The notes under the pieces are model-generated. The model saw only the letters and a list, made by a program, of their open reading frames with translations, was not told the DNA's origin and ran no database searches. This document shows positions 14,232-22,728 of a stretch of 42,992 bases of DNA, in pieces; within the stretch, counting starts at the first letter, position 1; every line of letters starts with the position of its first letter. The position numbers and the translations under genes were made by a program. The stretch is from JBAYJY01 sp041664945 (lineage in GTDB: Bacteria > UBP15 > UBA6099), in NCBI GenBank assembly GCA_041664945.1, contig JBAYJY010000014.1:1-42992 (forward strand), in the 5' to 3' direction.

Positions 14232-16712
14232 CTATTTAACTACTATGTTCACAAGGGCCGAGTTCGTTTTCGGATTCGGCCTCACGATCACTTTCGCGAC
14301 CTGCTTCCCCTCGACCCATTTCGCGATCCGCTCGTCCGCGAGAGCGAGCTTCTCGATCTCCGCGTCCGCGGAGTCAGCCGGGACGTCGAACTTGCCGCGC
14401 ACCTTGCCGCTGATCTGAACGACGACCGTCCAGGTTCCGGCTTTTGTCAGCGCCTCGTCGAACGGCGGCCACTTCTGCTTGAAAATTGTTTCGCCGGCGC
14501 CAAGTTCGCGCCAGAGCTCTTCGGCGAAGTGCGGCGCGAGCGGCGATATCATTATGAGGAACGTCTCGACCGTTTCGCGCGAAACCGCGAGGCCGGCGTT
14601 CTTTTCGTCCGTCGCAAAATTAATGAACTCCATAAGAGCGCTGATGATCGTGTTGAACTTGAAAGTCTCGAGTCGCTCGGTGCAGTTCTTTATGAGGATG
14701 TGCCGCTGGCGCAGAGTCTCAGGGTCGTCCGACGCGCCGGCTTTTTCCTTCGCTTCGAGCGTCCATTTCCAAGCCCGTTTCATAAAACGGTATATGCCTT
14801 CTATGCTGCGGTCGCTCCATTCCGATTCCATCTCCGGCGGCCCGACGAACAGCTCGTACAGCCTCAGAGTGTCCGTGCCGTATTGCTTCACGATCTCGTC
14901 CGGGCCGACAACGTTCCCTTTGGATTTCGACATTTTTTCGACCTTGCCGGTCTTATCAGAAATGCGGCAGATCATGCCCTGATTGAAAAGGCGGGAGAAC
15001 GGCTCGTCGAACTCGACCGCGCCGATATCGAACAGGAATTTTACGAAGAAACGCGAGTAGAGCAGGTGCAGTATCGCGTGTTCGATGCCGCCGACGTAGA
15101 GGTCGACCGGCATCCAGCGCTTAAGTATTTGCGGATCGGCAATGCCGTCCGCGCATTTCGGGTCGGGGTAGCGCAGGAAGTACCATGAGGAGCCCGCCCA
15201 CTGAGGCATCGTGTCTGTCTCGCGCTTGGCGGGGCCGCCGCAATCCGGGCATGTCGTGTTGACCCATTCCGAGATCCCGGCGAGCGGCGATTCGCCCGTG
15301 CCGGTCGGCTCGTACGACTCGACTTCCGGCAGCAGAACCGGCAGTTGCGATTCAGGGATAGCCACCCAGCCGCATTTCTCGCAGTTGACCAGCGGGATCG
15401 GCTCGCCCCAGTAGCGCTGCCGCGAATAGATCCAGTCCCGCATCTTATAGTTGACGGTTTTGCGTCCGCGGCCCTTCGCAGCCAGTTGCGCCGTTATTTT
15501 TTCCTTCGCGTCCTGCCAGTCCATGCCGTTGAAATCCCCGGAATTGATCAGCTTTCCGTCTATGATGTGCGCCTCGACAAGCGTTCCGTCCGGGTTGCGC
15601 TTCGCCTGATCGCTGTAAATGACCTCTATGATCGGTATGTTGAATTTCGTGGCGAACTCGAAGTCGCGTTCGTCGTGCGCCGGCACGGCCATGATCGCTC
15701 CCGTGCCGTAGCCCATAAGGACGTAGTCCGAAATCCAGATCGGAACCTTCTCGCCGTTCACCGGGTTAATCGCGTACGCGCCGATGAAGACGCCGGTTTT
15801 ATCCTTCTTCGCGTTCGTGCGGTCGATGTCGGTCTGTTTGCCCGCCCAGTCGATATAGTCTTTTATTTCTTTTTCCTTCGCCGGATCGCAGATCTCGGAC
15901 ACCATAGCGTGTTCCGGCGCGAAGACGACGTATGTCGCCCCGAAGAGAGTGTCCGGCCGCGTCGTGTAGACCGTGAAATCGCGCTCGGAACCGTCGCGCG
16001 CGCTGATCGCTTTGAACACGACGTCCGCGCCCTCGCTCCGCCCGATCCAGTTGCGTTGCAGCAACTTTACCTGCTCCGGCCAGTCCAGTTTGTCGATGTC
16101 GTTCAGAAGCCGCTCCGCGTACTCCGTTATCTTCAGCATCCACTGGTTGAGGCTCTTCTTCGAAACCTCCGAGCCGCAGCGCTCGCAGTTGCCGTTCACG
16201 ACTTCCTCGTTCGCCACGCCGGTCTTGCACGACGGGCACCAGTTGATCGGCATCTCCCTTTTGTAGGCGAGGCCCTTCTTGAACATGTTGACGAAAATCC
16301 ATTGCGTCCATTTGAAATATTCGGGGTCGGTAGTGCTGAACTCGCGGTCCCAGTTGTACATCGCGCCGATCTCTTTGAGCTGTCGCCGGATGTTGTCGAT
16401 GTTCTTTTCCGTGTTTATGCGCGGGTGGATTTTCTTTTTAATCGCGTCGTTTTCCGCCGGCAGGCCGAATGCGTCCCATCCCATCGGGTGCAGAACGTTA
16501 TAGCCCTGCAATGTCTTGAACCGGGAACAAACGTCGGACAGCACGTAACCGCGCCAGTGGCCTACATGCAGCCCGCTGCCCGACGGATAGGGGAACATGT
16601 CGAGGCAGTAATACTTCGGCCGCGGGTCGTCGTTCCGGCAGGTGTGCAGGCCGGTTTCTTCCCAGAATTCTCTCCATTTCGCTTCAAAATTCTCAAAGTC
16701 GTAGTCTCTCAT
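14232..16712 (-). CDS. leuS: leucyl-tRNA synthetase
   Basis: The 826-residue class I enzyme charges tRNA-Leu in the cytoplasm. It shows the HIGH-type HVGH at residues 49-52 within FPYPSGSGLHVGH, a zinc-binding CPSC...CERC pair near 155-185, the editing domain with TTRPDTLFGATYVV, the RYWGEPIPLV segment, KMSKSKGNV near residue 590, and a C-terminal anticodon region ending in a short TGS-like tail. The frame can be read further back to 16799, but the ATG at 16712 gives the standard start (MRDYDF) and has a GA-rich site before it. The 826-residue length is normal for a bacterial LeuS. It probably shares an mRNA with the MFS gene downstream. Confidence 0.96.
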   Translation of the reverse strand: MRDYDFENFEAKWREFWEETGLHTCRNDDPRPKYYCLDMFPYPSGSGLHVGHWRGYVLSDVCSRFKTLQGYNVLHPMGWDAFGLPAENDAIKKKIHPRINTEKNIDNIRRQLKEIGAMYNWDREFSTTDPEYFKWTQWIFVNMFKKGLAYKREMPINWCPSCKTGVANEEVVNGNCERCGSEVSKKSLNQWMLKITEYAERLLNDIDKLDWPEQVKLLQRNWIGRSEGADVVFKAISARDGSERDFTVYTTRPDTLFGATYVVFAPEHAMVSEICDPAKEKEIKDYIDWAGKQTDIDRTNAKKDKTGVFIGAYAINPVNGEKVPIWISDYVLMGYGTGAIMAVPAHDERDFEFATKFNIPIIEVIYSDQAKRNPDGTLVEAHIIDGKLINSGDFNGMDWQDAKEKITAQLAAKGRGRKTVNYKMRDWIYSRQRYWGEPIPLVNCEKCGWVAIPESQLPVLLPEVESYEPTGTGESPLAGISEWVNTTCPDCGGPAKRETDTMPQWAGSSWYFLRYPDPKCADGIADPQILKRWMPVDLYVGGIEHAILHLLYSRFFVKFLFDIGAVEFDEPFSRLFNQGMICRISDKTGKVEKMSKSKGNVVGPDEIVKQYGTDTLRLYELFVGPPEMESEWSDRSIEGIYRFMKRAWKWTLEAKEKAGASDDPETLRQRHILIKNCTERLETFKFNTIISALMEFINFATDEKNAGLAVSRETVETFLIMISPLAPHFAEELWRELGAGETIFKQKWPPFDEALTKAGTWTVVVQISGKVRGKFDVPADSADAEIEKLALADERIAKWVEGKQVAKVIVRPNPKTNSALVNIVVK

Positions 16713-16891
16713 GATGCTCTTCTTCTCTTTTTCTTTATTATTGGCCGCGCTTCGCGGCGCCGGAATTGTAAATTTAGCACAATGCAAACCTGTTTGCAAT
16801 TCGAAATCGACAAGCAGGCGTATGTATGTATGGTTTTGGCCAAAGTTTTTGGAATCGTTTCCGCGTCATAAGAACTGAGCGGAGAAGCAAT

Positions 16892-17230
16892 CTAATCTTT
16901 TCTCATGTCAAATCCCTCAAACTTCTCTTTGACATGACTATCAATTTCTTTTCTGATTTTCTCAAAATCCGATAAAAACCGCTTCGCTCCGGCTGTAAGC
17001 GTAGTTCCGCCTCCGCCTTTGCCGCCGGTTCTGGGCTCGATCAACTTGCAACCCAGACGCTCTTCGAGCTTTTTCAGATGGCCCCACGCGTGACGATAGG
17101 AAATCCCGAGCTTTTCAGCGGCGGCGTTAATCGAGCCGACTTCGTCAATTGTTCTGAGCAGCTTAAGACGCCCGTCGCCCAAAACGTTCAAGCCGTCTTT
17201 TTCAAGCCAGATTTTTATTTTTACTTCCAT
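16892..17230 (-). CDS. ModE-like winged-helix transcription regulator (DNA-binding domain only)
   Basis: The 112-residue protein matches the N-terminal half of ModE: GDGRLKLLRTIDEVGSINAAA leads into a helix-turn-helix of the LysR kind, and ISYRHAWGHLKKLEE is the recognition part. The wing carries TGGKGGGGTTLT, highly typical of ModE. The C-terminal molybdate-binding domains are missing, so it may sense nothing itself or use another partner. No molybdate transport or molybdopterin genes are near. A weak GAGAAAA precedes the ATG. It lies 179 bases upstream of leuS on the same strand, probably as a separate unit. Confidence 0.85.
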   Translation of the reverse strand: MEVKIKIWLEKDGLNVLGDGRLKLLRTIDEVGSINAAAEKLGISYRHAWGHLKKLEERLGCKLIEPRTGGKGGGGTTLTAGAKRFLSDFEKIRKEIDSHVKEKFEGFDMRKD

Positions 17231-17584
17231 TTTTTCTCATTATTGTTGATGTGGCCCCAGTTTAACTCCATTTTGCGTACTAAGTCAACGGGGAGACACT
17301 AAAAAAGAAGCGATTCTTTCCATTACGGTTTGGCAAAACTAATATTTTCCTGCGCGCAACTGGGTTTTAGAGCAAAATACAGCTCAAAATACGATGCAAT
17401 AAGTAACTTAAAGCTAATAGCGATTAATATAAAGGCCCACCGCATATTCGAAAGCGCTCAACGTGGCCGCGACGCGGACAATCATAATTAAGCCTTTATA
17501 TAAAAGCATTTTGACGTAGCCATAAAGAATGGCGGATACAGGCGGAAAAGTTGGCGACAGCAGAGTTCATAAAGAAAAACCGGT
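17231..17584. other. AT-rich intergenic region with a long-range inverted repeat
   Basis: No gene is seen in about 350 bases. ATATAAAGGC at 17427-17436 is mirrored by GCCTTTATAT at 17492-17501, 55 bases apart. Extending outward gives 12 matches in 13. It may be an operator pair or a relic of a small mobile element. Confidence 0.4.
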
Positions 17585-17624
17585 TTAAAAAACAAAGGCC
17601 GCCGTTCTTAGAAAGGACGGCGGC
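17585..17624 (-). terminator. intrinsic terminator of ftsZ
   Basis: On the minus strand an 8-bp GC stem (GCCGCCGT with ACGGCGGC, two more pairs inside) is followed by CTTTGTTTTTTA. It lies about 40 bases past the ftsZ stop codon. Confidence 0.85.
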
Positions 17625-17665
17625 GAAGGAGAAGGAGAAAAAGTTAAAACGCGTCAAAACACGTT

Positions 17666-18757
17666 CTATTGTCCGGATGGCGTTCTCAAAAATGACGGAA
17701 TGTCGAGCTCGTCGCGAGAGGAACCGCCCGAGGCCACTCTTCTGGCCTGAACAGGCTGTTGCTGCCGTTCGGGAGTTTCCTCCGGAATGGCGCGCTCGGC
17801 GGCGACATCGAATCCGGTGGCGACGACGGTTACTCTGATAATGCCTTCAAGAGATTCGTCGATCACGGCGCCGAAGATGATATTGGCATTTTCGTCGGCT
17901 TTGCTGCTGATGATTTCAGCGGCGTTATTGACCTCGTGGAGGCTCATGTCGCGTCCGCCGGTGATGTTGATCAGGAGGCCCTGAGCGCCGTCAATGGGTT
18001 TTTCGAGAAGCGGGCAGTTCATCGACATCTCAGCGGCTTCGACCGCTCGATGTTCGCCTCTGGCTTCGCCGATCCCGATCAGCGCGGACCCGGCGTCTCT
18101 CATAATCGTTGAGATATCCGCGAAGTCAACATTTATCATTCCGGGAATGGAAATCATGTCAGAAATGCCCTGAACGCCCTGCCGAAGCACGTCGTCTGCC
18201 TTTTTGAAGGCTTCTCTTACGGGCGTTCCCGGCTCTATTACAAAAAGAATTCTTTCATTTGGGACGGTTATAAGGGTGTCAACCTTGCTTTTCAACACGG
18301 CCGCGCCCTCTTCCGCCACCATCTTGCGCTGCCTTCCCTCGAACGAGAAAGGCTTCGTGATAACGGCGACTGTCAGCGCTCCGAGCTCTTTCGCCACTTC
18401 TGCGATGATCGGGGCCGCGCCTGTGCCGGTGCCGCCGCCCATGCCGGCGGTAATGAACACCATGTCCGAGCCTTCGAGAGCCTGTTCTATCTCGTGGCGA
18501 CTTTCCTTCGCCGCCAGCAGGCCCTTCCCCGGATCGGCTCCGGCGCCCAGTCCGCAGGTCGTCTTCGGGCCGATCTGAATCTTATGGCGGACCTTCGACG
18601 TCACTAACGACTGAGTGTCTGTGTTGACGACAATGAAGTCAACTCCGCGCAGTCCGATCTCTATCATTCGGTCCACCGCGTTGCTTCCGCCGCCTCCGAC
18701 ACCGATTACACGAATACGAGCAAATCTGTCAATTTCAGGGCTAAAGGTATCTGACAT
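17666..18757 (-). CDS. ftsZ: cell division GTPase FtsZ
   Basis: The 363-residue tubulin homologue forms the cytokinetic ring at mid-cell. The GTP-binding signature GMGGGTGTG is present near residue 105, IGVGGGGSNAV near residue 18, the synergy-loop sequence NVDFADI near residue 207, and the C-terminal peptide DIPSFLR that binds FtsA or other anchors. A Gln-Pro-rich linker of about 30 residues comes before it. The start is ATG 18757 with GGAGGGGG just before it. Unlike most bacteria, no ftsA, ftsQ or mur genes flank it: an AT-rich spacer lies upstream and a terminator downstream, so it is transcribed alone. Confidence 0.97.
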   Translation of the reverse strand: MSDTFSPEIDRFARIRVIGVGGGGSNAVDRMIEIGLRGVDFIVVNTDTQSLVTSKVRHKIQIGPKTTCGLGAGADPGKGLLAAKESRHEIEQALEGSDMVFITAGMGGGTGTGAAPIIAEVAKELGALTVAVITKPFSFEGRQRKMVAEEGAAVLKSKVDTLITVPNERILFVIEPGTPVREAFKKADDVLRQGVQGISDMISIPGMINVDFADISTIMRDAGSALIGIGEARGEHRAVEAAEMSMNCPLLEKPIDGAQGLLINITGGRDMSLHEVNNAAEIISSKADENANIIFGAVIDESLEGIIRVTVVATGFDVAAERAIPEETPERQQQPVQARRVASGGSSRDELDIPSFLRTPSGQ

Positions 18758-19346
18758 ATTCCCCCTCCTTACGAGTTTCTACACTTTTTATATTTTTGCG
18801 CTTCTTTCAGCCTTGTTAAACCTGTAAAAATCAGTACAAGTCTCGCCCACCAAACATACACAATCATTATGACTTTTCGGAATCCCCATGCTACGGCATC
18901 GGGTCTTCCATTTTTTCAGCTCACTTGTTCATCCCAATCCCAATAAAATAAATTCTGAGTGTATTGGTCTGAAACACGTCTTTTTTTAGTTTCCGCCGAC
19001 TTTCTCCCGCATTAATTTATATAACCGGCTCTTTTTGTCTGTTCGAGAAAGTCCTTAATATATATGTTTATTTCATTTCTTATTTTCTTTAGCAATTCCT
19101 GTCCGTTATTGCTTCCACTCACAGTAAAAACTACAATTTAGAGTGTCATTCCAGAAGAGCTTGAGAGCTTATTCGTTGATTGACGTCCTCCTAAAGAGCT
19201 CTGGCGCGACTTAATGATACTTTAAGATGCCTTAAATGGCTATACTGACGCCGCTGCAATTATTGTTTTTAAGCCGGAAACAGAGCGTTAATGCAACGCG
19301 ATCGGCTCCCGGCCGGAATCAAACTTCATTTCAAGGTTCAAACTAC
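18758..19346. other. long AT-rich spacer upstream of ftsZ
   Basis: About 590 bases without a convincing gene. It is richer in A and T than its surroundings and must hold the ftsZ promoter. AT-rich patches such as ATATAAA occur on the minus strand, but no clear -35/-10 pair with correct spacing was found. Confidence 0.4.
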
Positions 19347-19604
19347 TTATTCGTCGACGGAACTGTCGACGATAACATTTTCGGATTTGCTTTCTTTATG
19401 CTCATCGAGATTCAGAGTAAGTTGGTGAATTTTATCGTGATACAATTTGACTCGATCAACATCTTCCGGGAGCCAGACTCTCCAATTTCTGCCGTCGCGG
19501 TGAACCACATCGGGTATTTTATTTTGACGAATCCACCTGAGAAGGGTTGATTTGTCGATGTTTAACAAGTCGGCGACTTGTTTTGTGGTATATTTATTCC
19601 GCAT
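19347..19604 (-). CDS. small MerR/excisionase-type DNA-binding protein
   Basis: The product of 85 residues has a single winged helix-turn-helix: YTTKQVADLLNIDKSTLLRWIRQNKIP, then a wing with RNWRVWLPEDVDRVKLY, as in MerR-like and excisionase-type proteins. The acidic tail of 25 residues (LDEHKESKSENVIVDSSVDE) is probably disordered. No effector domain exists, so it is either a small regulator or an accessory factor. The start is ATG 19604 or a GTG four codons earlier at 19616. A good promoter lies upstream with a 5-bp inverted repeat (TGCCT/AGGCA) between -10 and start, a possible self-regulation site. Confidence 0.8.
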   Translation of the reverse strand: MRNKYTTKQVADLLNIDKSTLLRWIRQNKIPDVVHRDGRNWRVWLPEDVDRVKLYHDKIHQLTLNLDEHKESKSENVIVDSSVDE

Positions 19605-19636
19605 TAATGTACCCACGATTGCCTATAGTTAAAGGC

Positions 19637-19665
19637 ATACTATTCTTTTTTGAGTGTTTTGTCAA
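19637..19665 (-). promoter_or_regulatory. promoter of the MerR-like gene
   Basis: On the minus strand TTGACA, a 17-base spacer and TAGTAT. Perfect -35, four of six matches at -10. The inverted repeat TGCCT-N8-AGGCA overlaps the edge of the -10 region. Confidence 0.65.
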
Positions 19666-19920
19666 GACTGCCAGTAAAATATTGTTTTATTGTACGATTA
19701 TAGGGAATTATGTAAACAATAGTGAAATACGACACGGATAATTAAAGAAAAACAATTCGGAAAAAGAGAAAAGAAGCAAGGCGGCAACGCAGATAAGGGC
19801 CTACAATTACGTATAGTTAGATTTGGCGACAGTCAAATTATTTGTGTCATTTGAATCGCATAGCGCAACAATGGAGTTCAAATGGGATGTCCGGGAGAAT
19901 ATCGCTAAAATGAATTGAGC

Positions 19921-19948
19921 TTGACGAAAGCGCTACAAAGATTAGAAT
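19921..19948 (+). promoter_or_regulatory. promoter of the winged-helix gene
   Basis: TTGACG, a 16-base spacer and TAGAAT. Transcription would start about 70 bases before the GTG start codon, with leader inverted repeats GGTTTTC/GAAAACC and ACCGT/ACGGT just ahead of the ribosome binding site. Confidence 0.6.
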
Positions 19949-20024
19949 AAAAGGGCCGGTTAGTGTGTGGTTTTCTTTTTGGAATGGGAAAACCGTAATA
20001 CAAACGGTGACGGAGGTGACTTTA

Positions 20025-20288
20025 GTGTTTTTAGAAGATGTGCTTGGCAGCAAGACAAAGATACGAATTCTCTACACATTATTTAAGCGGGATAAAGAAA
20101 CTTATTTCGAGAAAGAACTGGCTGTTGCATGCGGCTCTTCCGTGTCCGAAGTAAACCGCCAGATAAATTCACTCGTTGAGTTTGGACTCGTGCTGCATTA
20201 CAAGGAAGGCCGGCTGAAAATTTATAAATTGAATCCGGCGCACTTCCTGTATAAGCCGTTGAAAGACTTGTTTACAATTATCGGCTGA
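20025..20288 (+). CDS. small winged-helix transcription regulator (ArsR/MarR-like)
   Basis: The 87-residue protein is one winged helix: LGSKTKIRILYTLFKRD is helix 1, YFEKELAVACGSSVSEVNRQINSLVEFGLV is the turn and recognition part, and HYKEGRLKIYKLNPAHF is the wing. No sensor motif or metal-binding cysteines are clear. The start is GTG 20025: a strong GGAGGT stands seven bases before it, while the upstream codons of a longer frame do not look like protein. It is transcribed from its own promoter and probably acts as a repressor of unknown genes. Confidence 0.78.
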   Translation: MFLEDVLGSKTKIRILYTLFKRDKETYFEKELAVACGSSVSEVNRQINSLVEFGLVLHYKEGRLKIYKLNPAHFLYKPLKDLFTIIG

Positions 20289-20294
20289 CGATGC

Positions 20295-20313
20295 GCCCGG
20301 GGTTTGTCCGGGC
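20295..20313 (+). terminator. GC-rich hairpin after the regulator gene
   Basis: GCCCGG, a 7-base loop, then CCGGGC, six bases past the stop codon. The T-rich part comes late (GGTTTGTTTCTTTT starts about 12 bases on), so termination may be partial. Further on, CGGTTT/AAACCG forms another hairpin and a TATAAT occurs at 20397-20402 before the next gene. Confidence 0.45.
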
Positions 20314-20525
20314 AACGGACGCGGTTTGTTTCTTTTGCGCCTGTACATGATGTGAACATCACGGTTTTTAGAAACCGGCAGCGATATTGAGCAAACTATA
20401 ATAATTCTGCGCGAATCTGTTAAAGGTAAAATAAGCGTCGCCGGCATGGATCTGAGAAGGGCGCCGCAGACGCGAAAAAAGTTTTCGAATTGACGCCGGG
20501 CGACTTGGCTGGAAGGTTTGGCTCG

Positions 20526-21182
20526 ATGGATTCAAGATCAAAAGCGATGCTCGACGATCTCGACAAGAGGCTTAATGCGCTCCGGCCGTTCACGAGGCAG
20601 GAGTTTCGCTCAATCATGGAGCCAGTGATCGCGGCGCTCGACGAGCGGCTGAAAAAGATGGCGTTCGATTACGAGCGCGCGCCTTACATCGAGAAACGCG
20701 GCCTGCACGACGCTCGCAACATTATCACATCCGTGCCGGCCGACGCTTATCCGGAACCCGTTCTTTTCCTCTATACCTGTCTGCAGAGAGTGGAATCGTT
20801 TTTATACGAACGCGTGCGGACGCCGGACGCGGGCGGCGGCGCGGACGAGCAGCGAACGCTGATGTATAGATCCGGCGTATTCAAGACGATCAAGGCGCTC
20901 GCGGAGCTGCTTCCGGATTCGGCGTACGAGGCGTGGTCGTTTCGCCGCAAGGCTCTGAATATTATTGAGGATCGGTTGTGGCGGATGAGCCCGGCGGCGG
21001 CGGGCGCCCAGTTGAAAGACAGGGAGGCGCTTGTAATGCTGGCGGACACGTTATTATCGCTGCCGCCGTCGGAAATGCGTGATTTCAGCGGCGCCGGACA
21101 GTTCGCGGAATGGTTTGCGGGCGAGGGCGGCGAAGAAGCCCGCCGGCTTGCGGATCAGGTCAAAGTCGGGAGCAGGTCCTGA
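20526..21182 (+). CDS. helical cytoplasmic protein of unknown function
   Basis: The 218-residue product is almost all alpha-helical, rich in Arg, Glu, Ala and Leu, with heptad-like segments such as LDDLDKRLNALRPF and LDERLKKMAFDYERAPY. There is no signal peptide, membrane helix or recognised catalytic motif. The start is ATG 20526, preceded by GGAAGG; the frame is open back to a TTG at 20490. Codon use matches the GC-rich neighbours, so it seems resident. It stands alone and converges with sat. I do not recognise the family. Confidence 0.65.
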   Translation: MDSRSKAMLDDLDKRLNALRPFTRQEFRSIMEPVIAALDERLKKMAFDYERAPYIEKRGLHDARNIITSVPADAYPEPVLFLYTCLQRVESFLYERVRTPDAGGGADEQRTLMYRSGVFKTIKALAELLPDSAYEAWSFRRKALNIIEDRLWRMSPAAAGAQLKDREALVMLADTLLSLPPSEMRDFSGAGQFAEWFAGEGGEEARRLADQVKVGSRS

Positions 21183-21228
21183 TTGCGGTTCAACTAAATC
21201 TTTTTCACATTAAACCCAAATCCGGCGT

Positions 21229-21254
21229 CCTATTGACGAATCCGGGTTAATATT
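21229..21254 (+). repeat. intergenic repeat of the CCTATnGGCGGATTCG family
   Basis: CCTATTGACGAATCCGGGTT with an AT tail, preceded by AATCCGGCGT, the same lead-in seen at 26144 (AATCCGGCT). It lies between two convergent genes. Confidence 0.4.
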
Positions 21255-21299
21255 CTCAAGAGTTCATTAGTTACAGCACAACAAATATTCCCATAACAG

Positions 21300-22466
21300 T
21301 TAATCCGCTGTTTGATCTTTCATTGACTCGATGAGAATCCCGGCGATTTCAGGCCGTGTGAACTCAACGGGCGGGACTTCGCCGTTCGCGAGCATTTCGC
21401 GGACTTTGGTTCCAGAAAGCGAAACGTGGCTGGCCTTGTCGTGCGGGCAGGTTTTGTTCGAGGCCATGCCGCCGCACTTCGAGCAGAAGAAAGTGTAATC
21501 GAAGAAGAGGGGCGTGATGCCGAGCGAGGCCGGATCGAATTCGTCGAAGATATGGTGGGCGTCGAATGAGCCGTAGTAGTCGCCGACGCCTGCGTGGTCG
21601 CGGCCGACGATGAAGTGGGTGCATCCGTAATTTTTGCGCATGATGGCGTGGAAGATGGCTTCCGCCGGTCCGGCGTATCGCATTGCGGCGGGCAGCGCGC
21701 TGAGCAGAACGCGGCCGGCGGGATAATAGTTGTCTATCAGCGTCTCGTAACATTTCATCCTGACGTCGGCGGGGATGTCGCCCTTTTTTGTTTCGCCGAC
21801 GAGCGGGTGAAGAAGCAGCCCGTCGCAGATTTCCATGGCCACTTTCGTTATATATTCGTGAGCGCGGTGCACGGGGTTGCGGGTCTGAAACGCGACAACG
21901 CGGCGCCACTTGCGTTCGGCGAAAATTCGGCGCGTCTCCGCCGGGTCGAGCCAGTATTGCGGAAATTCCCGCGGCGCGGGGCGGTTGACCATCCAGACGT
22001 CTCCGCCGAGCAGCGTTTCGCCCTGCGCGTAAACGACGGCGACGCCGGGGTGAGCGGCGTCTTCAGTGCGGTAAACTTTCAGCGCTTCTTTCTTTTTATC
22101 GTATGTATACTTTTCGGCGACATGAAGAATGCCGCGCGCGGCGCCGTCCGGGTCGAGCAGGGCGACATCATCGCCTTCCTTGATCTTCGAGGCGGTTTCG
22201 CCGTCGGCGGAGAGCGTTATCGGGATCGTCCATGGCAACCCGTTCGGAAGCCGCATGGAATTAACAACACTGTCATAATCCGATTTGCCCATGAAGCCGG
22301 TTAGCGGACTGAACCCGCCGATCGCGATCATCAGCAGGTCGGACAATTCCTTATTATTGAGCGTGACCGACGCGAGGCCGGGCGCTCGCGCTATCAATTC
22401 TTTCCGTTGTTCGCCCTCGGCGATCCGGTTGACGAGAGTTCCGCCATGCGGCGCAATTGTTTCCAT
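21300..22466 (-). CDS. sat: sulfate adenylyltransferase (ATP sulfurylase)
   Basis: The 388-residue enzyme joins sulfate and ATP to make adenylyl sulfate, the first step of sulfate activation. It shows the nucleotide site QTRNPVHRAH near residues 194-203, GRDHAGVGDYYG, and a zinc site C328-x2-C331-x8-C340 with His342 typical of the archaeal and dissimilatory Sat type. Length is normal. The start is uncertain: the METIAPHGG start at 22466 fits homologues, while in-frame ATGs at 22478 and 22499 add 4 or 11 residues. No APS kinase, APS reductase or sulfate transporter is adjacent, so it may serve assimilation or work with genes elsewhere. Confidence 0.94.
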   Translation of the reverse strand: METIAPHGGTLVNRIAEGEQRKELIARAPGLASVTLNNKELSDLLMIAIGGFSPLTGFMGKSDYDSVVNSMRLPNGLPWTIPITLSADGETASKIKEGDDVALLDPDGAARGILHVAEKYTYDKKKEALKVYRTEDAAHPGVAVVYAQGETLLGGDVWMVNRPAPREFPQYWLDPAETRRIFAERKWRRVVAFQTRNPVHRAHEYITKVAMEICDGLLLHPLVGETKKGDIPADVRMKCYETLIDNYYPAGRVLLSALPAAMRYAGPAEAIFHAIMRKNYGCTHFIVGRDHAGVGDYYGSFDAHHIFDEFDPASLGITPLFFDYTFFCSKCGGMASNKTCPHDKASHVSLSGTKVREMLANGEVPPVEFTRPEIAGILIESMKDQTAD

Positions 22467-22633
22467 TGGTTTATTCATCTCCGTTTCAGAAATTCCCATA
22501 AAGCAACCGCAGTCATTTTAGTCAATGCGCGGAGCAAATTCCATAAGCAAAGCGTATTAGCCCGTCATAGGAAGGAATGGCTTTAAATGATTAGCTGCTT
22601 TTGGCTATTTTAAAGTTTTTTTGAGCGAGATAA

Positions 22634-22661
22634 TTGACATTTCAGGCTTATGGAGCATTAT
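22634..22661 (+). promoter_or_regulatory. promoter of speH
   Basis: Perfect TTGACA, a 16-base spacer and CATTAT (four of six). A TATTAA slightly later is an alternative -10. The start codon of speH is about 67 bases downstream. Confidence 0.5.
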
Positions 22662-22728
22662 TAAGAATTATTAAGCCTTTTAGATCGCCATATGACGGCC
22701 AGGATTCTCAGATTAGGGGGTATCGGAT

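Noticed and set aside
14229..16871. Long plus-strand open frames opposite leuS (up to 508 codons)
   Set aside because: They are Arg-, Val- and Leu-rich mirror frames of leuS, lack ribosome sites and resemble no protein. leuS itself is certain.
18899..19000. Short plus-strand frame (about 33 codons) in the spacer upstream of ftsZ
   Set aside because: It has no ribosome binding site or promoter and looks like random AT-rich sequence.
19351..19372. Inverted repeat TCGTCGAC...GTCGACGA as terminator of the MerR-like gene
   Set aside because: It lies inside the coding region (encoding VDSSVDE), with no T-run after it. Repetition of the VD codons explains it.
20444..20491. 15-codon frame starting ATG 20444
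   Set aside because: No ribosome site, no conservation evidence and it overlaps the region leading into the next gene.
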